Source of the DNA: Botryotinia globosa
Lineage: Eukaryota > Ascomycota > Leotiomycetes > Helotiales > Sclerotiniaceae
Assembly (NCBI GenBank): GCA_014898425.1
Contig: RCSZ01000003.1
Location: 744,001-808,000 of the forward strand
DNA: 64,000 nucleotides
Reading direction: 5' to 3'
Shown here: positions 45,857-55,873 of the stretch, in pieces
How the letters are laid out: every line of letters starts with the position of its first letter
How positions within the stretch are numbered: position 1 is the stretch's first letter
Translations under genes and position numbers: made by a program
Notes under the pieces: model-generated
Told to the model about the DNA's origin: nothing
Seen by the model: the letters and a program-made list of their open reading frames with translations, nothing else
Databases searched by the model: none

Positions 45857-48792
45857 ATGGGTATCAAGGGGTGAGTGACGATATTTTCCACAACACAAGC
45901 TCTATATACTGATCAAAGTTTCAGAATTTACGGGGAAATTGGACCCGGAGAAAGAGTAGCTCTTTCGAAAATCTCGATTGAGAAATATGAGAAAACTGGA
46001 ATTCCTTTGCGGATAGCAATCGATATCTCGATTTGGAACTTCCAAATTCAGTCTGGTCAAGGTAAGCTGATTAGCACATGATCATGGGGATATACGACTC
46101 ATCGGTCATAGGTGGTACGAATCCGGCGCTGCGAACACTGTACTATCGACTTCTTAGACTTCTTTCTATCTCCATACAGCCATTGTTTGTTTTTGATGGG
46201 CCTCACAAACCGCCCGTCAAACGTAACAAGCAAACGGGGCGAAGCGGTGCTTCCATCCCGGATTTGATGACTAAAGAACTACTTAAATTATTCGGATTTG
46301 CATATCATATTGCTCCTGGAGAAGCCGAAGCAGAGTGTGCTCTGCTACAGCGTGAAGGGATTGTAGATGCTGTGCTGAGTGAAGATGTCGATACACTTAT
46401 GTTTGGAAGTGGGCTGACATTCCGAAGCTGGTCTGCTGGAGCAACGGAGAAGAAGAGTGGTGCTGGTTCACCAACACATGTCAATGTTTACGATGCTAAA
46501 GCTACCAAAGCCGGCAAATCAGGATTGGATCGTGAAGGGATGATTCTAGTAGCCTTGATGAGTGGTGGCGATTATAAAACCGAAGGAATTCCTGGATGTG
46601 GTGTGAAGGTTGCTTGTGAAGCTGCTAGAGCCGGTTTTGGAAAGAGGTTGTGTCAGATTCGAAGAGAGGACGTAGCCGCGTATGATAAATGGAGAGCAGA
46701 TTTGGCTCACGAATTATTCACAAACGAAAGCAAGTTCTTTAGAACTAAACGAAAGGCTCTACGAATCCCTGAAGATTTCCCGGATCGTAAAGTTCTGGGT
46801 TATTATACACATCCTGTTGTTTCATCTTTAGCCAAGGTTGAAAGGCTTCGGGACCAGATTGTATGGGAAGGAGAGATTAATATTCCGAGACTTCGAAATT
46901 TCGTGGGCGATGCATTTGAATGGAAAGGGAAAGAGGGGGCAAAAAAGTTTGTACGAGGTTTAGCACCAGTGCTGTTGCTCACAAAACTTCGTCAACGTGG
47001 AGATCGTCAAGATTCCGGATACGATGACCCTATGCTTACAAAAATTCATGAGATGGAATTGGTAAAGTCTATCTGTGGCCAAAGAAGACATGTCACTACG
47101 GATGAAGTTCCAGAATTGAAAGTCATCTACCAGCCCCTTGAAATCGTTCGTATTGATCTAGATGAAGAAGACGACGAGGTTGAAGATTACGGAAGAGATG
47201 GATTGGCCCCTCTTCTTGAGGATGATCAAATTCAGGCGTACGCATCGGATGATGCGGCACCAACTGATACTCCACGAAAACGTGGACCTTCTCCATATGA
47301 TCCCACAAAAGCGGATAAAATATGGATATTTGAGTCTATTGTCAAGGTTGGCGTACCACTTACTGTAGAGGACTATGAAGAAGCTCTTCGAGACCCCAAA
47401 AAGGCCTTGAAACAAAAGGCTGCTGCAAAAAGAGCAGCAACTAAAACCGCCAAGCCTAGAGCATCAAGTCAAAGTACCGGTGGCATGTCTAAGGGTGCAA
47501 TGGATCGTTTTGTCGAGAGATCAGAAAGAGGCATCAGGCCCACAGCCAAAGCATCGAGTCAGCCTACCCAACATATCGAACTATCGGAAGATGACCTACC
47601 ACCTCAATTCTTGGCTCCAAGTATTAGAAGTCCTAAGTCACAAGTACCAGGAGTGACAAAGAAACGACTCATACGCGGTCGTAAACCCGTTGCTGTCAGA
47701 AAGAGAGAAACCCCAAGGTTGAATCCATGGGCTACATCTCAATCATCATTTTCTCAACCTTTACCTCAAATTACAAAGGCCTCACATCTCCGAAAACCCT
47801 CAACTCCAACTAAAACATTTCAACCCTATGGCTCGATGAGTCCAAGTCCCAAACCTCAATACATCCCTTCACCACTCTCCAGACAAAAGTATCGACAACA
47901 ACATGTTTCCTTAAGTGATGACGAAGCGGATGAGCCATCTCTCCCACCTAACAGAGCTCCAGTCTACAGCAATCGACCCTCTCCACAGAAAAGGCGGTCT
48001 CCACCCCCAACAAACACAAGATCAGGCCTCTCTTCACCTCTAGCAGCTCTCCATACAAATCTGAGTACCCGCCCACCACTCACACCCCAACCCATAAACC
48101 GCAGAATCGATTTTTCACTGCATTCTTCAAGCAATAAATCATCTTCCTCAGGCTGCTCATCCATCTCCAAATCTTCCTACAAGACTGCTCCTTCGCAGAA
48201 TTATTCACCGGGCAGAATCATCGACCTCACTTCCTCCCCTTCCGGAACCCCATCCGCCTTTCCCGAACCATTGATCCAAGATTTCGATGACTCTCCCGGA
48301 TATCCCAAACTTGTTATCCCATCTAGTTCTCCCCTCCCAATGAAAATGAGTCCGCAATATAACAATCACGATTACGCTTACGATTACGAACATATCCATG
48401 ATCATAATAACACTTACACACCCACATACCACACCACCATCAACATCAACACGACAATCTATAACATCACCAATTCCCCCTCCCATTCACCCCTCAAACC
48501 TAAATCTCTCAAATCCCTCTCGCGACGAAACCCGCAAGGAGAAGAAGAAAAAGAAGGAGAACAAATCAACGAAATTGAAACGATAAGGGAACAAACAATC
48601 GAAACGGAAATCGTCGAGGAAAATGTATCGTTTGATAAAGGGAAAAGGGAGAAAAGGACGAGGAGATATATTATGCTGCGCGAATCATTACCTGGGTCGT
48701 GGAGGGAAGTGGGGAGGGAGGAGTTGGTGGAGGGGAGGAGTAGAGCATGGAGGGCGGAGGAGGTGGAAGTTTTGGATTTGACGGGGGAGTAA
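45857..48792 (+). CDS. yen1: Yen1/GEN1-type Holliday junction resolvase (XPG/Rad2 family)
   Basis: Structure-selective nuclease that resolves Holliday junctions late in the cell cycle. Exon 1 is only 14 nt (45857-45870, MGIK plus 2 nt). Exons 45925-46061 and 46112-48792 follow introns of 54 and 50 bp (phases 2 and 1). The product is 943 residues. The XPG-N domain starts MGIKGIYGEIGPGERVALSK and includes AIDISIWNFQIQSGQGG. The XPG-I active site is PGEAEAECALLQ (acidic residues E121, E123) and LSEDVDTLMFG (E141, D142, D144). The helix-two-turn-helix region begins SGGDYKTEGIPGCG (D204). A chromodomain-like segment (KIWIFESIVKVGVPLTVEDY) lies near 440-460, as in GEN1. The long C-terminal tail is Ser/Pro-rich and disordered, fit for cell-cycle phosphorylation. 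Confidence 0.9.
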
Positions 48793-49856
48793 GGGAGGGG
48801 TTTTTTGGGCGGGGAGTGGGGTTTTGGTTTTGGATTCATTAAGTATCTATTTATTTGGATATTGAATGTAGGATTTGGGAATGGGTTTTGGGTTCGGTGT
48901 TTAGTGTTCGTATTTGGAGACTTGGAATTTTTGGATCACGGGGCGAGAGAGTTGCATGGGGATCTTGGAATACAATCAATCAATCAATCACCTCTACACT
49001 ATCCATTTCAATCTTGATACAAAACACTCTTGCTATAACTAACTTGCTACTATCCACCTAGGTATCTAGATACCAAAGTATGTATGAGAGGATATTCCAT
49101 ACCTAAACATATATCTACATAATACCTATTCCTTACATCTCCTACATAGCTTCATCACCTAGTACATCCACCGCTTATCGTATCATCATTTCCTCCAGAA
49201 GTACGCTCCAAAATCCTATTTCTATCATTCCCTCTTTTCTCATCCATTTCGATGGGAAGACTCAGGGTTTATGACGTACAATCCCAACTTCAATCCTTTG
49301 CTTTTATCATTTCGATCTCCTCCCTCCACCACAATCTCCACCCCAAACTATTCCAAACTCTCAACCTATCAAAATACACCACCCATCAACTACTACATCT
49401 TCACTCGCCGGCCAAGAACAAATCATACAAATATAGCAAAACATACACCATGAAACCAGAATCATAATACATTACATTTTCTTCTACTCGAGTACATACA
49501 TAACCAATCTAGCTATTCCATGCCGACCCCGCCATAAACGCTATTAAGACACACACTCCATGTGACATAAGTATACAGATTCTCGATATCTCGTTCGCAT
49601 TGATAAGGGGTTCGGATCTCGCAGCCCACGATCCATATGTGAATCCTCTTGGGTGTGCTGATTCGAATGTTTTAATGAATCTTTGCCTTCCCTTCTCCTA
49701 TTCGCACCCCAGTTCCCGTCATTTTCACCGTCCGTCTCTTTCGATTTCCTCAACGACTTTGCTATTCATTGCTGCGAATTTCTTCAACTCCCAAATACCA
49801 TTAATATACAAACCCGACCTCCAGAAGCCAAGCGCGCCTCACCCGCTCCCTAAAAC
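48793..49856. other. convergent 3' spacer
   Basis: 1.06 kb. It begins G/T-rich just after the yen1 stop and turns C/A-rich toward the next gene, with (TCAA)n at 48976-48991. No gene seen. Confidence 0.5.
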
Positions 49857-51281
49857 TTACCAATCCCGTTCTACCCTCCAAGCATCACCGGGCACCAAGC
49901 CCTGAGCCCTCAAATCACAATCTCTGTGTCCCCATTTCTCCGCAAACACTCTCCTCCCGTGTTCAATCGACATCTGAATACCTCTTTCGAAGCCCTCAGA
50001 GTCCCTATAATAAGGATCATTTTGTCCGCCTACCTGTCTTCCCTGCCACGTATTTCGTCCGTTTTTATTTGCGACCTTGGAATTTCCCATATGACCCAAT
50101 ACATCTAAAAGTTTGCGCCATGATTCCTGGGCTACGGGCTCATCGGTCCATTCTCTGTGACTTTTATCCGAGAGAAGATTTCCCGGGTCTAGATTGCGGG
50201 GCTGTTTCTCAGAGGGAAGAGAATCACCGGCTGTTGAGTTCGAATCTGCTTTAGCGAGTTCTTCTTCTACGGCATTCGGATCAATGAAAGAAGGATCCGG
50301 ACCCTCTTTCTTTCGATACAAAACTTCGAGATCATCCAGACTACTCGCTACATCCCAGATAGCACCTGCAGGCCAGTCTCTCATTTCGAATCCTTCCATG
50401 GCGAGTCTTTCATGCATGTCGCAATCTGTGCCATAGAAAGGTATTAGGGTATCCCAACCTCCGACTTTTTGATATGATTCCGTGTTGACGAGAGCGAGAC
50501 GATCGTAGGAGAAGAATTCGAGGGCCCATGGTTTTACGACTCCTGTTTCGGGGTTTGGAGTTGTTACATTACGGAGAGCGGAGACACAATTATCGTAGAG
50601 AGATTGAAACTCTTTGGGTGAAGGATTAACAATATCTGGGTGAGCATCAATCCATTGATCCTCGAATGACAGAATGGTGAGATCCATATGACTCCAGAAA
50701 TAAGTTGGCCATTTGTTCTCAATAGCTGTCCATAAGAAATAGTTTTGTACTTGAGAGAAGGTGAGTAGAGTAGGTGCTATGAGTACATTCACACCAAGCA
50801 TATTTAATCGAGTATGATTGAGAAAGAAAGGGTTTTGAAGCGATAGCTGTCCATTTTTATTTGACTTCATAACGCCTGTATTCTCAACGACGTATATATC
50901 CGAAGGAGGCCATCCTGCAGTGATGTAAGAAACAACAACTTGTTGAAGAAGACGCCAATTCCTTGTAAACCCAATGAGTAGAGGGGTTTTTTCGGGGACA
51001 TGCGGATTAGGAGGTTGATTCCATTTTGGAATTGGCGGAAGCTCTGAAGCTGAATGTGCGTTCAAAGCAAGAGGGAAATTGTCAACTATAGGATAGCTTG
51101 TCGGAGACTTGAAGGGTTTATATTTCGGATGCTTTGGTCCAGTCTCGATTGGTTCGGGTGGAGGAACAAAAGATGTGAGTGGTCTTATACTATTTCGTAG
51201 ATAGAAACCAGTAAGAAGTATAGTCGAAGCTACGAATACACTAAGTAGCATATAGCGCTGCCGTAAAGAGATTGACATCAT
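49857..51281 (-). CDS. type II membrane protein, putative glycosyltransferase
   Basis: Single exon, 474 residues. Starts at the first ATG (51281, MMSISLRQRYMLL), as the longer frame starts at a TTG. A short cytosolic tail and one membrane anchor (about 11-28, LLSVFVASTILLTGFYL) give the Golgi type II layout. A Pro-rich stem follows, then a luminal domain. Its texture resembles a GT-A glycosyltransferase: LLIGFTRNWRLLQQVVVSYI, DIYVVENTG, then SHMDLTIL where a metal-binding DxD-like motif would be expected. The acidic GTDCDMHERLAMEGFEMRDW could close the active site. I do not recognise a specific GT family and the enzymatic call is inference. The stop (TGG TAA G) overlaps a GTAAGT donor-like sequence, so a further exon is possible. 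Confidence 0.6.
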   Translation of the reverse strand: MMSISLRQRYMLLSVFVASTILLTGFYLRNSIRPLTSFVPPPEPIETGPKHPKYKPFKSPTSYPIVDNFPLALNAHSASELPPIPKWNQPPNPHVPEKTPLLIGFTRNWRLLQQVVVSYITAGWPPSDIYVVENTGVMKSNKNGQLSLQNPFFLNHTRLNMLGVNVLIAPTLLTFSQVQNYFLWTAIENKWPTYFWSHMDLTILSFEDQWIDAHPDIVNPSPKEFQSLYDNCVSALRNVTTPNPETGVVKPWALEFFSYDRLALVNTESYQKVGGWDTLIPFYGTDCDMHERLAMEGFEMRDWPAGAIWDVASSLDDLEVLYRKKEGPDPSFIDPNAVEEELAKADSNSTAGDSLPSEKQPRNLDPGNLLSDKSHREWTDEPVAQESWRKLLDVLGHMGNSKVANKNGRNTWQGRQVGGQNDPYYRDSEGFERGIQMSIEHGRRVFAEKWGHRDCDLRAQGLVPGDAWRVERDW

Positions 51282-52833
51282 TATCTGCAATCTACTTATG
51301 GAATGGAAGGAATAAAAATGATCGGAATGTGATGAAAGAGGAACATGCCAACACAGCGATTATGAACGATTAGAAAAAGACAACATCAGATAGCAAATCA
51401 ATCTCAGAAAATTTAATCGCGAGGGATATCCTAAAAAATAACAGGGGAAAGAGAGAGAAAACTAGTCTACCGTGGTTTGAAAGAACAAAGACTTACGAAT
51501 CCATCCCACTGAGGAAGCCTCCGAACGCATATTTCCTGATATCATAGACTGCTTGAATGCATACTATATGCCAAGTCTAAACGCACTAAAGGAGAGATAG
51601 TCTCCAAGCGGCAATATTTGGTACAAATCCTCTTGAAGCCCCCATCTTGTATTGTTCGTTGGCGCTGACATGCACGACGATTGCCATATTGACGATTGTA
51701 CCGCAGTATGTGAAGAATGTCTACTTCATGCCCCATAAATGATAGACGAGGAATTGCTTCACACTGAACAGGCATGACATGATAATTTCCCTGCACGCAC
51801 CCTGACTACTTGAAAGGCTTGTGTGCTTGCACTACGTCTCCATTTTTTGCATCCTTCCTGGCGGTACGAGTTGACATCAGTCAATTATCACACCCAATGA
51901 TGTTTGATCATGGAAATTCTGACGCCTAGCTTATTGTCAATCTGTTAATTTTTCGTCACTGGGCCGTTAATTGTCACTTGTTACCTCCAAAGATAATAAT
52001 AGCCTTACAGATATAGTTTTGAACCATTCCTCTTCAAAAATAGGACCGGAAGTATCCTCTCTCTTGAAACAGATCCTCTCAAGCTTCATTCGCGCTACAT
52101 CGATTGATATCGATCCAATCTCAATCCAACATAGAAACAATACCATTCTCAATATGTTGCAGCCTGGAGATGAACATGACTGTCAAGCACCAGGATAACG
52201 GATTTCACGGCTCTTCTGACAGCGGAGTCCTGATTGAGAATTGATTACAAAGCGCCAATTGGTGAGAACTGATGAGAAGCAATTCAAGGAGTGCATAGGC
52301 AGTACAATGAAATTTAGGAAAAGGTAGGTAGGTCACTGAAGTTGGAATAAAAGTTTGGATCGTGTACTTTTGCGCATTGCATTGCATGACTATGCGGGAA
52401 GGGAAAGGAGATGTGCTTCAAATTTACCGACACCAGGTTGGCCATTCATGTCATGTGCTTACCTCGCATAATCACTTACCATATATGATATATTACTCCC
52501 CTTCATTAGGGGCCAACGAGCTGAGAATTCTACTTGTTAATTCGATCTCATATTTCTAGAACATCATTGATTGTTTTGAGAGTGTAGATTCTCTGTTCGA
52601 AGTCAATTATTCTTCATATTAAATTGAACTGTAACTGAGGGAAGCTAGTCAATGCAACTCCTCCTATACACATTCTAAGCATAAAGTTCGTGACATATTT
52701 CTCCAATAGCCAAGTCGGAGCAAGGAATTTATTCTTCTGGTATGAGCGAACTCCACAAACTCCTGCTGCTCTGATATCAAAGTTCTCTCTTGGCGATTCT
52801 CCTATTGATAGCACATGCTTTCTTTACATGTGG
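51282..52833. other. intergenic
   Basis: 1.55 kb between two minus-strand genes, presumably the promoter of the glycosyltransferase-like gene and the 3' region of nudF. Short frames (51542-51796 minus, 51971-52198 plus) lack support. Confidence 0.5.
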
Positions 52834-54340
52834 TCATGATGCAAACACTCGGACAACTTGGTCTACACACCCTGTCGCAATAACACATCTGATGCTTACT
52901 TTCGCATCCTCTTTTTTCGCTGTCCCATTCCCATTCTTGGTCGGAATTGCCACTCCATTTTCTCCATTGAGAATAGGAACATCCTTAATAACACTTGGGG
53001 CCCATCTCATACAACTGACGAAATGACCATGCGAATCACTTATTGTCTTTACACATTTTCCTTCTTGCGCAAGATCCCAACACCTTAATGTCCTATCATC
53101 TGCCACACTTAACAAATATTTTCCACCAGGATGAAAGACAAGAGCTCTAATCCAATTATCATGACCTACGAGTGTCTTGATCAATGTACCTCTAGCATCC
53201 CATATTCGAATACTCTTGTCTCGAGCTCCGGTAGCGACGTATTCAGCGGAACTGCTCGCTGCAGGTGGTTTCTTTAATCCTGCCATGGTAGCCAGATGAG
53301 GGTAACTTGCTGGTGGTGCGAATACACAACATTCGATCGTATTTTCATGACCTAATAAAGTTGCCTTTGGTTCTCCTGATGATGCATCCCATATTCTTGC
53401 GGTTTGATCCACCCCAGCAGATAGAAGCCATCGACCGTCAAAAGAAGGTGCTACATCACGAACCCAATCCGCATGTCCTCGCATAGTTTTCACACAATAT
53501 CCCGTGGAAACATCCCATATGCGTAAAGTTTTGTCTCGACTTGCTGATACCAAAAGGTTTCCAGATGAAGGCGATCCAGCTGCGCCACTAGGTATGAATC
53601 GTACGGCTGAAACAGAATGATCGTGTCCAGGTAATGTGCGAATATTTTTATACTGATCGCTTGGGTCCCATAATTTGATGGTAAGATCACTAGAACACGA
53701 TGCCAGTAAGGTTCCTCCTCTGGGGCCACCGAAATCAACATCCAGTACTGCTCTTGTGTGTCCTTTGACAGTGAGTTCTAATTCTCCAAGCTCCCAATCC
53801 CAAATTTTGATTGTGCAGTCCTCCGAACCCGATGCCAACGATGAAAATACTGGATGAAACGCAACACAGGTAATTGCTTCCCTGTGCGACTGAAGGTTAT
53901 GCCTCGCTGGTGATTTTGGTAACCAAGCCGTAGGATCGGTATTTCGATTTGATAGAGATGTGGGTGTTGCATTATCGATTTCACTTTGTAAAGCCGCATT
54001 TCTCGCTTCGAGGTCCATTATCTATTTCCCAGTAATCAGTATAGAACTCTTGTTGAGTTTCATATTGAGGATTCTCACCTTCTTCTGTAACCGCACCACG
54101 CTGGTCCATTTCTTCTCCAGCAGACCTTCATATTTCTTACTCGTGGCAGAATCGAAGCTTTCACCGATATCAAGTTCCTCACGTAACGTCGCGGCACTAT
54201 GTAAAAGATTCGTCGAGGTAAGGTATGCTATCATAGACTTGTGCCTGCGAGAGTAATATTAGCCATCATGAGGATGTGATGAAGAAGATATGTTCAACTC
54301 ACAGCTCCTCGGCCTGCCGCGACGTCAGATATTGGCTCAT
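52834..54340 (-). CDS. nudF: nuclear migration protein NudF / LIS1 homologue
   Basis: Regulator of cytoplasmic dynein needed for nuclear migration in hyphae. Three exons: 54340-54303, 54244-54079 and 54021-52834. Introns are 58 bp (phase 2) and 57 bp (phase 0). The product is 463 residues, as expected. It starts with the LisH dimerisation motif ([21 protein letters not shown], joined across intron 1, through LREELDI). A coiled coil follows ([30 protein letters not shown], across intron 2). Seven WD40 repeats come next, e.g. [85 protein letters not shown], and the closing [14 protein letters not shown]. The linker before repeat 5 is lengthened ([19 protein letters not shown]), as is usual in fungi. 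Confidence 0.95.
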
Positions 54341-54635
54341 GACGACTATTGTATGCGATACATGAAGTTGAATGGGACTTTGATATTAATTTCTTCCGAG
54401 GCTGATGCGCCTGGCAAGCCGTTTAATAGTTCGATTCTTGTCTCCGATATCTGATAGTGATCTCTTTTGCCTTTTTTTTGTGTGTGCTCGTGGATGGGTA
54501 ATTTGTTGTGATTTTATTATGCCTCTTGACTTTTGACTTTTCGAAGCGCAAGTATGCACACACGCTTTGCACACGTTCCTTCACACGTACCGGTAAAGAG
54601 TTAAGGTTGGGTATGGATGGCTAGATAGATCGATA

Positions 54636-54678
54636 GCTGGCTGGCTGGATTGCTGGATGGCTGGATGGCTGGATGGCT
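54636..54678. repeat. GCTGGATG-type tandem repeat
   Basis: Imperfect copies of GGCTGGAT/GGCTGGATG in head-to-tail order over 43 bp, in the nudF-stu2 spacer. Confidence 0.85.
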
Positions 54679-55246
54679 ATTCCTACTTTATTTATGCTCA
54701 GAAGCGCGGGGTGTCCACAACTTTTTGCTTTGACGATAGGCGGTAGGGCAGAAGATCTTTCTTTGTGTTCGTTCTACTGAGACAAAATGAAAAATGAATA
54801 CCTAGCTAGGTCGGTAGGGACTTTTGGTCAATTGATGAGGATTCTTATTTATGAGATGATATGAAACAACATTATGCAAGAATCAATTATTATGCATGCC
54901 ATGAAATCATTCTAGAATCCATGGAGGGTGAAGGTTCATGAAGGTTTGTTATTGTTGTTATACGATCGATGAGTACCTACGGAGTATTTTGGAAACATTT
55001 TGGAAACATTTTGATTTTTTGATTTGATATTTCTTTCTTCTGTTGACATTCACTCAAGACAGACTTATTACAGACTGCCTGGTGTACGCGTTTATTTACT
55101 ATGTGATTCTTCTTATGATGAGGATGAGGCACGTGTTAGGCCAAAAGTCTCATCCCCTGATACATTTTGGACGCCCAACTTTATTATGAAAAGAGTGCAC
55201 GCGCCAATCTGACAGGGATTTATTATGTATTGATATCGGTCGTTAC

Positions 55247-55416
55247 GGTTACGGTGACGGTTACGGTGACGGGAGTGAGTACATCCACCCATACATACAT
55301 ACATACATACATACATACCCTCTCTTCAATTTTGCGGTAAAGTCAACAACACCAACACAACACAACACAACACATCACATCACATCACATCACATCACAT
55401 CACATCACATCACATC
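55247..55416. repeat. microsatellite cluster (12-mer, ATAC and CACAT repeats)
   Basis: Three different simple repeats in 170 bp: GGTTACGGTGAC twice (55247-55270), (ATAC)7 (55291-55318), and CACAA units grading into a (CACAT)9 run (about 55355-55416). No spacers of the CRISPR kind. Polymerase slippage is the likely source. Confidence 0.92.
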
Positions 55417-55873
55417 AATTCTTCTCAATTCAATTCTTCTCAAGCCGTACTCTATATTTTGATATTGCAGACTCAGTCCTTATTAGGATTAAAGTGTATT
55501 GTTTATGTGAATGAGATAATTCTATCAATATCAGAAGTATCTTTCAAATTTCAACCAAAACAATCCATCCTCTCTATCCATCTAAATACCCACCGGTGCT
55601 TTCCTCTCCCCAAAATTTACCCCACGACCATAAACTCTTTCTCAAATTTGCATACAACATCAATTTGGTAGGTGCCTTCCGTTGCTCTTTCCCATATGCA
55701 ATAATGATGGCTTTTCCTAATCTGCGACACCGTCAATCCACTTCTCCATTCTCTACATGGGACTGGCAATGCATCCCCCTCCATTACCCATGTCTTTATC
55801 AAAGTTAAAGCTAACCAAACGGATAGCGACTGGAAAGCGACCACAGAGCCCTAAAAAAGTTACAGGAGCCAAG

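Larger units (their letters stand above)
54341..55873. other. divergent spacer with simple repeats
   Basis: 1.53 kb between the divergent starts of nudF and the stu2 homologue. It contains a concentration of simple repeats listed separately. A CT-rich leader precedes stu2; a frame open upstream of the stu2 ATG from 55757 might allow a longer N-terminus (ATG at 55790). Confidence 0.5.

Noticed and set aside
55355..55416. CRISPR-like direct repeats
   Set aside because: Pure five-base tandem repeat without spacers, in a eukaryotic genome: a microsatellite.
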